This document shows, piece by piece, positions 1 to 9,764 of a DNA stretch of 64,000 bases. The notes beneath the pieces are model-generated. The model did not search any database. It was not told the DNA's origin and saw only the letters and a list, made by a program, of their open reading frames with translations. Origin of the DNA: Citrus sinensis (lineage: Eukaryota; Streptophyta; Magnoliopsida; Sapindales; Rutaceae); the NCBI RefSeq assembly GCF_022201045.2, contig NC_068561.1, positions 2,567,001 to 2,631,000 on the forward strand. Direction: 5' to 3'. The first letter of the stretch is position 1. The number at the start of each line of letters is the position of its first letter. The translations under genes were made by a program, and so were the position numbers.

Positions 1-64
1 CTTTTGCGTGCGTTAGCGGGTTTCGACCGCCGGCGCGGGGTCTCCGGGGCACCTCGGACCCGCC

Positions 65-91
65 GGGGAGCGGGGAAAGGGCCGCGGAGGG
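65..91 (+). other. Quadruplex-type G-tract motif, once per unit
   Basis: Four G tracts lie at 65-68, 72-75, 79-81 and 89-91 with loops of 3, 3 and 7 nt, which fits the usual G3+N1-7 rule on the + strand. It sits 76-102 bp upstream of the transcription start of copy 1 and recurs in nearly every unit. Folding in the cell is inference. The 19-bp deletion before copy 52 removes most of the motif. Confidence 0.55.
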
Positions 92-137
92 ATGAATTGT
101 GCGGCGGCCGAGTCGGGGCAGGCGAGGGGGGCACGGG

Positions 138-166
138 TTAAGTAGATTTGCAGTGCACATGCTGAT
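138..166 (+). promoter_or_regulatory. Upstream promoter of 5S copy 1 (AT box, GC at -12)
   Basis: An AT-rich stretch, TTAAGTAGATTT, starts at 138 (-29). A GC dinucleotide lies at 155-156 (-12/-11) and the base at -1 is T. In Arabidopsis 5S genes the known upstream elements are a TATA-like box near -28, GC near -12 and C at -1. The first is only weakly TATA-like here, the second matches and the third differs. The same sequence precedes all copies seen except for rare changes, such as A to G at 19601 before copy 40. Confidence 0.6.
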
Positions 167-286
167 GGGTGCGACCATACCAGCACTAATGCACCGGATC
201 CCATCAGAACTCCGCAGTTAAGCGTGCTTGGGCGAGAGCAGTACTAAGATGGGTGACCTCTTGGGAAGTCCTCGTGTTGCACCCCT
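167..286 (+). rRNA. 5S ribosomal RNA, copy 1 (reference copy)
   Basis: This gene gives the 120-nt 5S RNA of the large ribosomal subunit, made by RNA polymerase III with TFIIIA. It starts GGGTGCGACCATACCAGCAC and ends TTGCACCCCT, so that bases 1-9 pair with 110-118 in helix I. It contains box A, the intermediate element and box C in their expected places, and a T5 run starts two bases after its end. Compared with the common angiosperm sequence as I remember it, it carries C9, C73, A81 and U95. A81 and U95 pair with each other in helix IV, and C9 and C73 turn wobble pairs into C:G pairs, so the fold is kept. The ends were set by the family's 120-nt length and helix I pairing. The spacer after this copy reads CAATTGTTGG at 335-344, called the G form below; T form means CAATTTTTGG and short form CAATTTTGG. 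Confidence 0.98.
216..263 (+). promoter_or_regulatory. Internal control region of 5S copy 1 (box A, IE, box C)
   Basis: Box A is AGTTAAGCGTGCTTG at 216-230 (gene bases 50-64), the intermediate element is CGAGAG at 233-238 (67-72), and box C is AAGATGGGTGACCTCTTG at 246-263 (80-97). These are the TFIIIA/TFIIIC contact regions known for 5S genes. Box C holds two changes from the common plant form, at gene bases 81 and 95. All gene copies carry the same region except the damaged ones noted individually. Confidence 0.85.
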
Positions 287-287
287 C

Positions 288-299
288 TTTTTATCTTTT
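288..299 (+). terminator. RNA polymerase III terminator after copy 1 (T5, then T4)
   Basis: T5 at 288-292 and T4 at 296-299 follow the gene end directly, the usual pol III stop signal. The same pair follows nearly all copies. It is T4 after copy 36, T6 after copy 44 and only T3 for the first run after copy 128. Confidence 0.85.
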
Positions 300-336
300 C
301 AGCCGGTTAATCATCTTTTCGCGGCCGACCCCTTCA
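300..336 (+). repeat. 37-nt spacer motif, first copy in unit
   Basis: Starts CAGCCGGTTAATCATC and ends CCCCTTCA. It differs from the second copy at 463-499 at one base only (A328 against G491). The core GCGGCCGACC is palindrome-rich, and this motif and its right edge are a recurrent site of indels and substitutions along the array. Confidence 0.85.
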
Positions 337-385
337 ATTGTTGGAGACAAATAGGGTGGTCAAGTTCCGGAGGAGCTTGGGGGCG

Positions 386-456
386 TTTTTTGACCCTTAA
401 TTTCGAATTTTTCTTGTATTTTGACACATTTTTAAGATTACAATTTTTTTGACCCT
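386..456 (+). other. AT-rich spacer part with two T-run plus GACCCT repeats
   Basis: T6 followed by GACCCT at 386-397 and T7 followed by GACCCT at 444-456 form a short direct repeat. The runs could act as back-up pol III stops if the first terminator is read through. That role is inference. Confidence 0.5.
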
Positions 457-462
457 CGTCGT

Positions 463-499
463 CAGCCGGTTAATCATCTTTTCGCGGCCGGCCCCTTCA
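463..499 (+). repeat. 37-nt spacer motif, second copy in unit
   Basis: Lies 163 bp after the first copy in the same orientation with 36 of 37 bases equal. Its core holds the 8-bp palindrome GGCCGGCC, where many of the array's indels fall. An internal duplication within the ancestral unit is the simplest origin. Confidence 0.85.
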
Positions 500-665
500 C
501 TTTTGCGTGCGTTAGCGGGTTTCGACCGCCGGCGCGGGGTCTCCGGGGCACCTCGGACCCGCCGGGGAGCGGGGAAAGGGCCGCGGAGGGATGAATTGTG
601 CGGCGGCCGAGTCGGGGCAGGCGAGGGGGGCACGGGTTAAGTAGATTTGCAGTGCACATGCTGAT

Positions 666-785
666 GGGTGCGACCATACCAGCACTAATGCACCGGATCC
701 CATCAGAACTCCGCAGTTAAGCGTGCTTGGGCGAGAGCAGTACTAAGATGGGTGACCTCTTGGGAAGTCCTCGTGTTGCACCCCT
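666..785 (+). rRNA. 5S ribosomal RNA, copy 2
   Basis: 499 bp after the previous start; same as copy 1; G form follows. Confidence 0.97.
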
Positions 786-1164
786 CTTTTTATCTTTTCA
801 GCCGGTTAATCATCTTTTCGCGGCCGACCCCTTCAATTGTTGGAGACAAATAGGGTGGTCAAGTTCCGGAGGAGCTTGGGGGCGTTTTTTGACCCTTAAT
901 TTCGAATTTTTCTTGTATTTTGACACATTTTTAAGATTACAATTTTTTTGACCCTCGTCGTCAGCCGGTTAATCATCTTTTCGCGGCCGGCCCCTTCACT
1001 TTTGCGTGCGTTAGCGGGTTTCGACCGCCGGCGCGGGGTCTCCGGGGCACCTCGGACCCGCCGGGGAGCGGGGAAAGGGCCGCGGAGGGATGAATTGTGC
1101 GGCGGCCGAGTCGGGGCAGGCGAGGGGGGCACGGGTTAAGTAGATTTGCAGTGCACATGCTGAT

Positions 1165-1284
1165 GGGTGCGACCATACCAGCACTAATGCACCGGATCCC
1201 ATCAGAACTCCGCAGTTAAGCGTGCTTGGGCGAGAGCAGTACTAAGATGGGTGACCTCTTGGGAAGTCCTCGTGTTGCACCCCT
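1165..1284 (+). rRNA. 5S ribosomal RNA, copy 3
   Basis: 499-bp step; same as copy 1; G form. Confidence 0.97.
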
Positions 1285-1663
1285 CTTTTTATCTTTTCAG
1301 CCGGTTAATCATCTTTTCGCGGCCGACCCCTTCAATTGTTGGAGACAAATAGGGTGGTCAAGTTCCGGAGGAGCTTGGGGGCGTTTTTTGACCCTTAATT
1401 TCGAATTTTTCTTGTATTTTGACACATTTTTAAGATTACAATTTTTTTGACCCTCGTCGTCAGCCGGTTAATCATCTTTTCGCGGCCGGCCCCTTCACTT
1501 TTGCGTGCGTTAGCGGGTTTCGACCGCCGGCGCGGGGTCTCCGGGGCACCTCGGACCCGCCGGGGAGCGGGGAAAGGGCCGCGGAGGGATGAATTGTGCG
1601 GCGGCCGAGTCGGGGCAGGCGAGGGGGGCACGGGTTAAGTAGATTTGCAGTGCACATGCTGAT

Positions 1664-1783
1664 GGGTGCGACCATACCAGCACTAATGCACCGGATCCCA
1701 TCAGAACTCCGCAGTTAAGCGTGCTTGGGCGAGAGCAGTACTAAGATGGGTGACCTCTTGGGAAGTCCTCGTGTTGCACCCCT
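1664..1783 (+). rRNA. 5S ribosomal RNA, copy 4
   Basis: 499-bp step; same as copy 1; G form. Confidence 0.97.
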
Positions 1784-2162
1784 CTTTTTATCTTTTCAGC
1801 CGGTTAATCATCTTTTCGCGGCCGACCCCTTCAATTGTTGGAGACAAATAGGGTGGTCAAGTTCCGGAGGAGCTTGGGGGCGTTTTTTGACCCTTAATTT
1901 CGAATTTTTCTTGTATTTTGACACATTTTTAAGATTACAATTTTTTTGACCCTCGTCGTCAGCCGGTTAATCATCTTTTCGCGGCCGGCCCCTTCACTTT
2001 TGCGTGCGTTAGCGGGTTTCGACCGCCGGCGCGGGGTCTCCGGGGCACCTCGGACCCGCCGGGGAGCGGGGAAAGGGCCGCGGAGGGATGAATTGTGCGG
2101 CGGCCGAGTCGGGGCAGGCGAGGGGGGCACGGGTTAAGTAGATTTGCAGTGCACATGCTGAT

Positions 2163-2282
2163 GGGTGCGACCATACCAGCACTAATGCACCGGATCCCAT
2201 CAGAACTCCGCAGTTAAGCGTGCTTGGGCGAGAGCAGTACTAAGATGGGTGACCTCTTGGGAAGTCCTCGTGTTGCACCCCT
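2163..2282 (+). rRNA. 5S ribosomal RNA, copy 5
   Basis: 499-bp step; same as copy 1; G form. Confidence 0.97.
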
Positions 2283-2661
2283 CTTTTTATCTTTTCAGCC
2301 GGTTAATCATCTTTTCGCGGCCGACCCCTTCAATTGTTGGAGACAAATAGGGTGGTCAAGTTCCGGAGGAGCTTGGGGGCGTTTTTTGACCCTTAATTTC
2401 GAATTTTTCTTGTATTTTGACACATTTTTAAGATTACAATTTTTTTGACCCTCGTCGTCAGCCGGTTAATCATCTTTTCGCGGCCGGCCCCTTCACTTTT
2501 GCGTGCGTTAGCGGGTTTCGACCGCCGGCGCGGGGTCTCCGGGGCACCTCGGACCCGCCGGGGAGCGGGGAAAGGGCCGCGGAGGGATGAATTGTGCGGC
2601 GGCCGAGTCGGGGCAGGCGAGGGGGGCACGGGTTAAGTAGATTTGCAGTGCACATGCTGAT

Positions 2662-2781
2662 GGGTGCGACCATACCAGCACTAATGCACCGGATCCCATC
2701 AGAACTCCGCAGTTAAGCGTGCTTGGGCGAGAGCAGTACTAAGATGGGTGACCTCTTGGGAAGTCCTCGTGTTGCACCCCT
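2662..2781 (+). rRNA. 5S ribosomal RNA, copy 6
   Basis: 499-bp step; same as copy 1; G form. Confidence 0.97.
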
Positions 2782-3160
2782 CTTTTTATCTTTTCAGCCG
2801 GTTAATCATCTTTTCGCGGCCGACCCCTTCAATTGTTGGAGACAAATAGGGTGGTCAAGTTCCGGAGGAGCTTGGGGGCGTTTTTTGACCCTTAATTTCG
2901 AATTTTTCTTGTATTTTGACACATTTTTAAGATTACAATTTTTTTGACCCTCGTCGTCAGCCGGTTAATCATCTTTTCGCGGCCGGCCCCTTCACTTTTG
3001 CGTGCGTTAGCGGGTTTCGACCGCCGGCGCGGGGTCTCCGGGGCACCTCGGACCCGCCGGGGAGCGGGGAAAGGGCCGCGGAGGGATGAATTGTGCGGCG
3101 GCCGAGTCGGGGCAGGCGAGGGGGGCACGGGTTAAGTAGATTTGCAGTGCACATGCTGAT

Positions 3161-3280
3161 GGGTGCGACCATACCAGCACTAATGCACCGGATCCCATCA
3201 GAACTCCGCAGTTAAGCGTGCTTGGGCGAGAGCAGTACTAAGATGGGTGACCTCTTGGGAAGTCCTCGTGTTGCACCCCT
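3161..3280 (+). rRNA. 5S ribosomal RNA, copy 7
   Basis: 499-bp step; same as copy 1; G form. Confidence 0.97.
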
Positions 3281-3659
3281 CTTTTTATCTTTTCAGCCGG
3301 TTAATCATCTTTTCGCGGCCGACCCCTTCAATTGTTGGAGACAAATAGGGTGGTCAAGTTCCGGAGGAGCTTGGGGGCGTTTTTTGACCCTTAATTTCGA
3401 ATTTTTCTTGTATTTTGACACATTTTTAAGATTACAATTTTTTTGACCCTCGTCGTCAGCCGGTTAATCATCTTTTCGCGGCCGGCCCCTTCACTTTTGC
3501 GTGCGTTAGCGGGTTTCGACCGCCGGCGCGGGGTCTCCGGGGCACCTCGGACCCGCCGGGGAGCGGGGAAAGGGCCGCGGAGGGATGAATTGTGCGGCGG
3601 CCGAGTCGGGGCAGGCGAGGGGGGCACGGGTTAAGTAGATTTGCAGTGCACATGCTGAT

Positions 3660-3779
3660 GGGTGCGACCATACCAGCACTAATGCACCGGATCCCATCAG
3701 AACTCCGCAGTTAAGCGTGCTTGGGCGAGAGCAGTACTAAGATGGGTGACCTCTTGGGAAGTCCTCGTGTTGCACCCCT
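3660..3779 (+). rRNA. 5S ribosomal RNA, copy 8
   Basis: 499-bp step; same as copy 1; G form. Confidence 0.97.
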
Positions 3780-4157
3780 CTTTTTATCTTTTCAGCCGGT
3801 TAATCATCTTTTCGCGGCCGACCCCTTCAATTGTTGGAGACAAATAGGGTGGTCAAGTTCCGGAGGAGCTTGGGGGCGTTTTTTGACCCTTAATTTCGAA
3901 TTTTTCTTGTATTTTGACACATTTTTAAGATTACAATTTTTTTGACCCTCGTCGTCAGCCGGTTAATCATCTTTTCGCGGCCGGCCCCTTCACTTTTGCG
4001 TGCGTTAGCGGGTTTCGACCGCCGGCGCGGGGTCTCCGGGGCACCTCGGACCCGCCGGGGAGCGGGGAAAGGGCCGCGGAGGGATGAATTGTGCGGCGGC
4101 CGAGTCGGGGCAGGCGAGGGGGCACGGGTTAAGTAGATTTGCAGTGCACATGCTGAT

Positions 4158-4277
4158 GGGTGCGACCATACCAGCACTAATGCACCGGATCCCATCAGAA
4201 CTCCGCAGTTAAGCGTGCTTGGGCGAGAGCAGTACTAAGATGGGTGACCTCTTGGGAAGTCCTCGTGTTGCACCCCT
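4158..4277 (+). rRNA. 5S ribosomal RNA, copy 9
   Basis: 498-bp step: the G6 run upstream is G5. Gene same as copy 1; G form. Confidence 0.97.
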
Positions 4278-4656
4278 CTTTTTATCTTTTCAGCCGGTTA
4301 ATCATCTTTTCGCGGCCGACCCCTTCAATTGTTGGAGACAAATAGGGTGGTCAAGTTCCGGAGGAGCTTGGGGGCGTTTTTTGACCCTTAATTTCGAATT
4401 TTTCTTGTATTTTGACACATTTTTAAGATTACAATTTTTTTGACCCTCGTCGTCAGCCGGTTAATCATCTTTTCGCGGCCGGCCCCTTCACTTTTGCGTG
4501 CGTTAGCGGGTTTCGACCGCCGGCGCGGGGTCTCCGGGGCACCTCGGACCCGCCGGGGAGCGGGGAAAGGGCCGCGGAGGGATGAATTGTGCGGCGGCCG
4601 AGTCGGGGCAGGCGAGGGGGGCACGGGTTAAGTAGATTTGCAGTGCACATGCTGAT

Positions 4657-4776
4657 GGGTGCGACCATACCAGCACTAATGCACCGGATCCCATCAGAAC
4701 TCCGCAGTTAAGCGTGCTTGGGCGAGAGCAGTACTAAGATGGGTGACCTCTTGGGAAGTCCTCGTGTTGCACCCCT
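4657..4776 (+). rRNA. 5S ribosomal RNA, copy 10
   Basis: 499-bp step; same as copy 1; G form. Confidence 0.97.
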
Positions 4777-5155
4777 CTTTTTATCTTTTCAGCCGGTTAA
4801 TCATCTTTTCGCGGCCGACCCCTTCAATTGTTGGAGACAAATAGGGTGGTCAAGTTCCGGAGGAGCTTGGGGGCGTTTTTTGACCCTTAATTTCGAATTT
4901 TTCTTGTATTTTGACACATTTTTAAGATTACAATTTTTTTGACCCTCGTCGTCAGCCGGTTAATCATCTTTTCGCGGCCGGCCCCTTCACTTTTGCGTGC
5001 GTTAGCGGGTTTCGACCGCCGGCGCGGGGTCTCCGGGGCACCTCGGACCCGCCGGGGAGCGGGGAAAGGGCCGCGGAGGGATGAATTGTGCGGCGGCCGA
5101 GTCGGGGCAGGCGAGGGGGGCACGGGTTAAGTAGATTTGCAGTGCACATGCTGAT

Positions 5156-5275
5156 GGGTGCGACCATACCAGCACTAATGCACCGGATCCCATCAGAACT
5201 CCGCAGTTAAGCGTGCTTGGGCGAGAGCAGTACTAAGATGGGTGACCTCTTGGGAAGTCCTCGTGTTGCACCCCT
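5156..5275 (+). rRNA. 5S ribosomal RNA, copy 11
   Basis: 499-bp step; same as copy 1; G form. Confidence 0.97.
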
Positions 5276-5654
5276 CTTTTTATCTTTTCAGCCGGTTAAT
5301 CATCTTTTCGCGGCCGACCCCTTCAATTGTTGGAGACAAATAGGGTGGTCAAGTTCCGGAGGAGCTTGGGGGCGTTTTTTGACCCTTAATTTCGAATTTT
5401 TCTTGTATTTTGACACATTTTTAAGATTACAATTTTTTTGACCCTCGTCGTCAGCCGGTTAATCATCTTTTCGCGGCCGGCCCCTTCACTTTTGCGTGCG
5501 TTAGCGGGTTTCGACCGCCGGCGCGGGGTCTCCGGGGCACCTCGGACCCGCCGGGGAGCGGGGAAAGGGCCGCGGAGGGATGAATTGTGCGGCGGCCGAG
5601 TCGGGGCAGGCGAGGGGGGCACGGGTTAAGTAGATTTGCAGTGCACATGCTGAT

Positions 5655-5774
5655 GGGTGCGACCATACCAGCACTAATGCACCGGATCCCATCAGAACTC
5701 CGCAGTTAAGCGTGCTTGGGCGAGAGCAGTACTAAGATGGGTGACCTCTTGGGAAGTCCTCGTGTTGCACCCCT
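5655..5774 (+). rRNA. 5S ribosomal RNA, copy 12
   Basis: 499-bp step; same as copy 1; G form. Confidence 0.97.
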
Positions 5775-6153
5775 CTTTTTATCTTTTCAGCCGGTTAATC
5801 ATCTTTTCGCGGCCGACCCCTTCAATTGTTGGAGACAAATAGGGTGGTCAAGTTCCGGAGGAGCTTGGGGGCGTTTTTTGACCCTTAATTTCGAATTTTT
5901 CTTGTATTTTGACACATTTTTAAGATTACAATTTTTTTGACCCTCGTCGTCAGCCGGTTAATCATCTTTTCGCGGCCGGCCCCTTCACTTTTGCGTGCGT
6001 TAGCGGGTTTCGACCGCCGGCGCGGGGTCTCCGGGGCACCTCGGACCCGCCGGGGAGCGGGGAAAGGGCCGCGGAGGGATGAATTGTGCGGCGGCCGAGT
6101 CGGGGCAGGCGAGGGGGGCACGGGTTAAGTAGATTTGCAGTGCACATGCTGAT

Positions 6154-6273
6154 GGGTGCGACCATACCAGCACTAATGCACCGGATCCCATCAGAACTCC
6201 GCAGTTAAGCGTGCTTGGGCGAGAGCAGTACTAAGATGGGTGACCTCTTGGGAAGTCCTCGTGTTGCACCCCT
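6154..6273 (+). rRNA. 5S ribosomal RNA, copy 13
   Basis: 499-bp step; same as copy 1; G form. Confidence 0.97.
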
Positions 6274-6651
6274 CTTTTTATCTTTTCAGCCGGTTAATCA
6301 TCTTTTCGCGGCCGACCCCTTCAATTGTTGGAGACAAATAGGGTGGTCAAGTTCCGGAGGAGCTTGGGGGCGTTTTTTGACCCTTAATTTCGAATTTTTC
6401 TTGTATTTTGACACATTTTTAAGATTACAATTTTTTTGACCCTCGTCGTCAGCCGGTTAATCATCTTTTCGCGGCCGGCCCCTTCACTTTTGCGTGCGTT
6501 AGCGGGTTTCGACCGCCGGCGCGGGGTCTCCGGGGCACCTCGGACCCGCCGGGGAGCGGGGAAAGGGCCGCGGAGGGATGAATTGTGCGGCGGCCGAGTC
6601 GGGGCAGGCGAGGGGGCACGGGTTAAGTAGATTTGCAGTGCACATGCTGAT

Positions 6652-6771
6652 GGGTGCGACCATACCAGCACTAATGCACCGGATCCCATCAGAACTCCGC
6701 AGTTAAGCGTGCTTGGGCGAGAGCAGTACTAAGATGGGTGACCTCTTGGGAAGTCCTCGTGTTGCACCCCT
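6652..6771 (+). rRNA. 5S ribosomal RNA, copy 14
   Basis: 498-bp step with the G5 run, as before copy 9. Gene same as copy 1; G form. Confidence 0.97.
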
Positions 6772-7150
6772 CTTTTTATCTTTTCAGCCGGTTAATCATC
6801 TTTTCGCGGCCGACCCCTTCAATTGTTGGAGACAAATAGGGTGGTCAAGTTCCGGAGGAGCTTGGGGGCGTTTTTTGACCCTTAATTTCGAATTTTTCTT
6901 GTATTTTGACACATTTTTAAGATTACAATTTTTTTGACCCTCGTCGTCAGCCGGTTAATCATCTTTTCGCGGCCGGCCCCTTCACTTTTGCGTGCGTTAG
7001 CGGGTTTCGACCGCCGGCGCGGGGTCTCCGGGGCACCTCGGACCCGCCGGGGAGCGGGGAAAGGGCCGCGGAGGGATGAATTGTGCGGCGGCCGAGTCGG
7101 GGCAGGCGAGGGGGGCACGGGTTAAGTAGATTTGCAGTGCACATGCTGAT

Positions 7151-7270
7151 GGGTGCGACCATACCAGCACTAATGCACCGGATCCCATCAGAACTCCGCA
7201 GTTAAGCGTGCTTGGGCGAGAGCAGTACTAAGATGGGTGACCTCTTGGGAAGTCCTCGTGTTGCACCCCT
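7151..7270 (+). rRNA. 5S ribosomal RNA, copy 15
   Basis: 499-bp step; same as copy 1; G form. Confidence 0.97.
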
Positions 7271-7649
7271 CTTTTTATCTTTTCAGCCGGTTAATCATCT
7301 TTTCGCGGCCGACCCCTTCAATTGTTGGAGACAAATAGGGTGGTCAAGTTCCGGAGGAGCTTGGGGGCGTTTTTTGACCCTTAATTTCGAATTTTTCTTG
7401 TATTTTGACACATTTTTAAGATTACAATTTTTTTGACCCTCGTCGTCAGCCGGTTAATCATCTTTTCGCGGCCGGCCCCTTCACTTTTGCGTGCGTTAGC
7501 GGGTTTCGACCGCCGGCGCGGGGTCTCCGGGGCACCTCGGACCCGCCGGGGAGCGGGGAAAGGGCCGCGGAGGGATGAATTGTGCGGCGGCCGAGTCGGG
7601 GCAGGCGAGGGGGGCACGGGTTAAGTAGATTTGCAGTGCACATGCTGAT

Positions 7650-7769
7650 GGGTGCGACCATACCAGCACTAATGCACCGGATCCCATCAGAACTCCGCAG
7701 TTAAGCGTGCTTGGGCGAGAGCAGTACTAAGATGGGTGACCTCTTGGGAAGTCCTCGTGTTGCACCCCT
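7650..7769 (+). rRNA. 5S ribosomal RNA, copy 16
   Basis: 499-bp step; same as copy 1; G form. Confidence 0.97.
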
Positions 7770-8148
7770 CTTTTTATCTTTTCAGCCGGTTAATCATCTT
7801 TTCGCGGCCGACCCCTTCAATTGTTGGAGACAAATAGGGTGGTCAAGTTCCGGAGGAGCTTGGGGGCGTTTTTTGACCCTTAATTTCGAATTTTTCTTGT
7901 ATTTTGACACATTTTTAAGATTACAATTTTTTTGACCCTCGTCGTCAGCCGGTTAATCATCTTTTCGCGGCCGGCCCCTTCACTTTTGCGTGCGTTAGCG
8001 GGTTTCGACCGCCGGCGCGGGGTCTCCGGGGCACCTCGGACCCGCCGGGGAGCGGGGAAAGGGCCGCGGAGGGATGAATTGTGCGGCGGCCGAGTCGGGG
8101 CAGGCGAGGGGGGCACGGGTTAAGTAGATTTGCAGTGCACATGCTGAT

Positions 8149-8268
8149 GGGTGCGACCATACCAGCACTAATGCACCGGATCCCATCAGAACTCCGCAGT
8201 TAAGCGTGCTTGGGCGAGAGCAGTACTAAGATGGGTGACCTCTTGGGAAGTCCTCGTGTTGCACCCCT
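8149..8268 (+). rRNA. 5S ribosomal RNA, copy 17
   Basis: 499-bp step; same as copy 1; G form. Confidence 0.97.
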
Positions 8269-8646
8269 CTTTTTATCTTTTCAGCCGGTTAATCATCTTT
8301 TCGCGGCCGACCCCTTCAATTGTTGGAGACAAATAGGGTGGTCAAGTTCCGGAGGAGCTTGGGGGCGTTTTTTGACCCTTAATTTCGAATTTTTCTTGTA
8401 TTTTGACACATTTTTAAGATTACAATTTTTTTGACCCTCGTCGTCAGCCGGTTAATCATCTTTTCGCGGCCGGCCCCTTCACTTTTGCGTGCGTTAGCGG
8501 GTTTCGACCGCCGGCGCGGGGTCTCCGGGGCACCTCGGACCCGCCGGGGAGCGGGGAAAGGGCCGCGGAGGGATGAATTGTGCGGCGGCCGAGTCGGGGC
8601 AGGCGAGGGGGCACGGGTTAAGTAGATTTGCAGTGCACATGCTGAT

Positions 8647-8766
8647 GGGTGCGACCATACCAGCACTAATGCACCGGATCCCATCAGAACTCCGCAGTTA
8701 AGCGTGCTTGGGCGAGAGCAGTACTAAGATGGGTGACCTCTTGGGAAGTCCTCGTGTTGCACCCCT
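8647..8766 (+). rRNA. 5S ribosomal RNA, copy 18
   Basis: 498-bp step with the G5 run, as before copies 9 and 14. Gene same as copy 1; G form. Confidence 0.97.
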
Positions 8767-9145
8767 CTTTTTATCTTTTCAGCCGGTTAATCATCTTTTC
8801 GCGGCCGACCCCTTCAATTGTTGGAGACAAATAGGGTGGTCAAGTTCCGGAGGAGCTTGGGGGCGTTTTTTGACCCTTAATTTCGAATTTTTCTTGTATT
8901 TTGACACATTTTTAAGATTACAATTTTTTTGACCCTCGTCGTCAGCCGGTTAATCATCTTTTCGCGGCCGGCCCCTTCACTTTTGCGTGCGTTAGCGGGT
9001 TTCGACCGCCGGCGCGGGGTCTCCGGGGCACCTCGGACCCGCCGGGGAGCGGGGAAAGGGCCGCGGAGGGATGAATTGTGCGGCGGCCGAGTCGGGGCAG
9101 GCGAGGGGGGCACGGGTTAAGTAGATTTGCAGTGCACATGCTGAT

Positions 9146-9265
9146 GGGTGCGACCATACCAGCACTAATGCACCGGATCCCATCAGAACTCCGCAGTTAA
9201 GCGTGCTTGGGCGAGAGCAGTACTAAGATGGGTGACCTCTTGGGAAGTCCTCGTGTTGCACCCCT
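9146..9265 (+). rRNA. 5S ribosomal RNA, copy 19
   Basis: 499-bp step; same as copy 1; G form. Confidence 0.97.
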
Positions 9266-9644
9266 CTTTTTATCTTTTCAGCCGGTTAATCATCTTTTCG
9301 CGGCCGACCCCTTCAATTGTTGGAGACAAATAGGGTGGTCAAGTTCCGGAGGAGCTTGGGGGCGTTTTTTGACCCTTAATTTCGAATTTTTCTTGTATTT
9401 TGACACATTTTTAAGATTACAATTTTTTTGACCCTCGTCGTCAGCCGGTTAATCATCTTTTCGCGGCCGGCCCCTTCACTTTTGCGTGCGTTAGCGGGTT
9501 TCGACCGCCGGCGCGGGGTCTCCGGGGCACCTCGGACCCGCCGGGGAGCGGGGAAAGGGCCGCGGAGGGATGAATTGTGCGGCGGCCGAGTCGGGGCAGG
9601 CGAGGGGGGCACGGGTTAAGTAGATTTGCAGTGCACATGCTGAT

Positions 9645-9764
9645 GGGTGCGACCATACCAGCACTAATGCACCGGATCCCATCAGAACTCCGCAGTTAAG
9701 CGTGCTTGGGCGAGAGCAGTACTAAGATGGGTGACCTCTTGGGAAGTCCTCGTGTTGCACCCCT
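9645..9764 (+). rRNA. 5S ribosomal RNA, copy 20
   Basis: 499-bp step; same as copy 1; G form. Confidence 0.97.

Larger units (their letters stand above)
1..166 (+). other. Partial 5S spacer at left edge (GC-rich half)
   Basis: This is the last 166 bp of a spacer whose gene lies left of the window. It begins just after the second 37-nt motif would end, holds the GC-rich block with the G-tract motif at 65-91 and the G6 run at 126-131, and ends with the upstream promoter elements of copy 1. No gene is seen in it. Confidence 0.9.
287..665 (+). other. 5S intergenic spacer, typical unit (379 bp)
   Basis: In order: terminator T-runs; first 37-nt motif (300-336); the variable spot (335-344); an AT-rich part (about 385-450) with T6 at 386-391 and T7 at 444-450, each followed by GACCCT; second 37-nt motif (463-499); a GC-rich part with the G-tract motif; and the upstream promoter of the next gene. 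No gene is seen. Other spacers repeat this plan, and differences are noted at the gene copy next to them. Confidence 0.9.

Noticed and set aside
228-452. 74-residue open frame starting in the 5S gene and repeated in almost every unit
   Set aside because: It starts at a TTG inside the RNA gene, crosses the terminator and exists only because the unit is repeated; no family is recognised and there is no sign of coding selection.
397-703. Minus-strand and other short frames (63-101 residues) repeated with each unit
   Set aside because: GC-rich spacer gives long stop-free stretches by chance. They overlap one another in several frames and change length with single-base indels.
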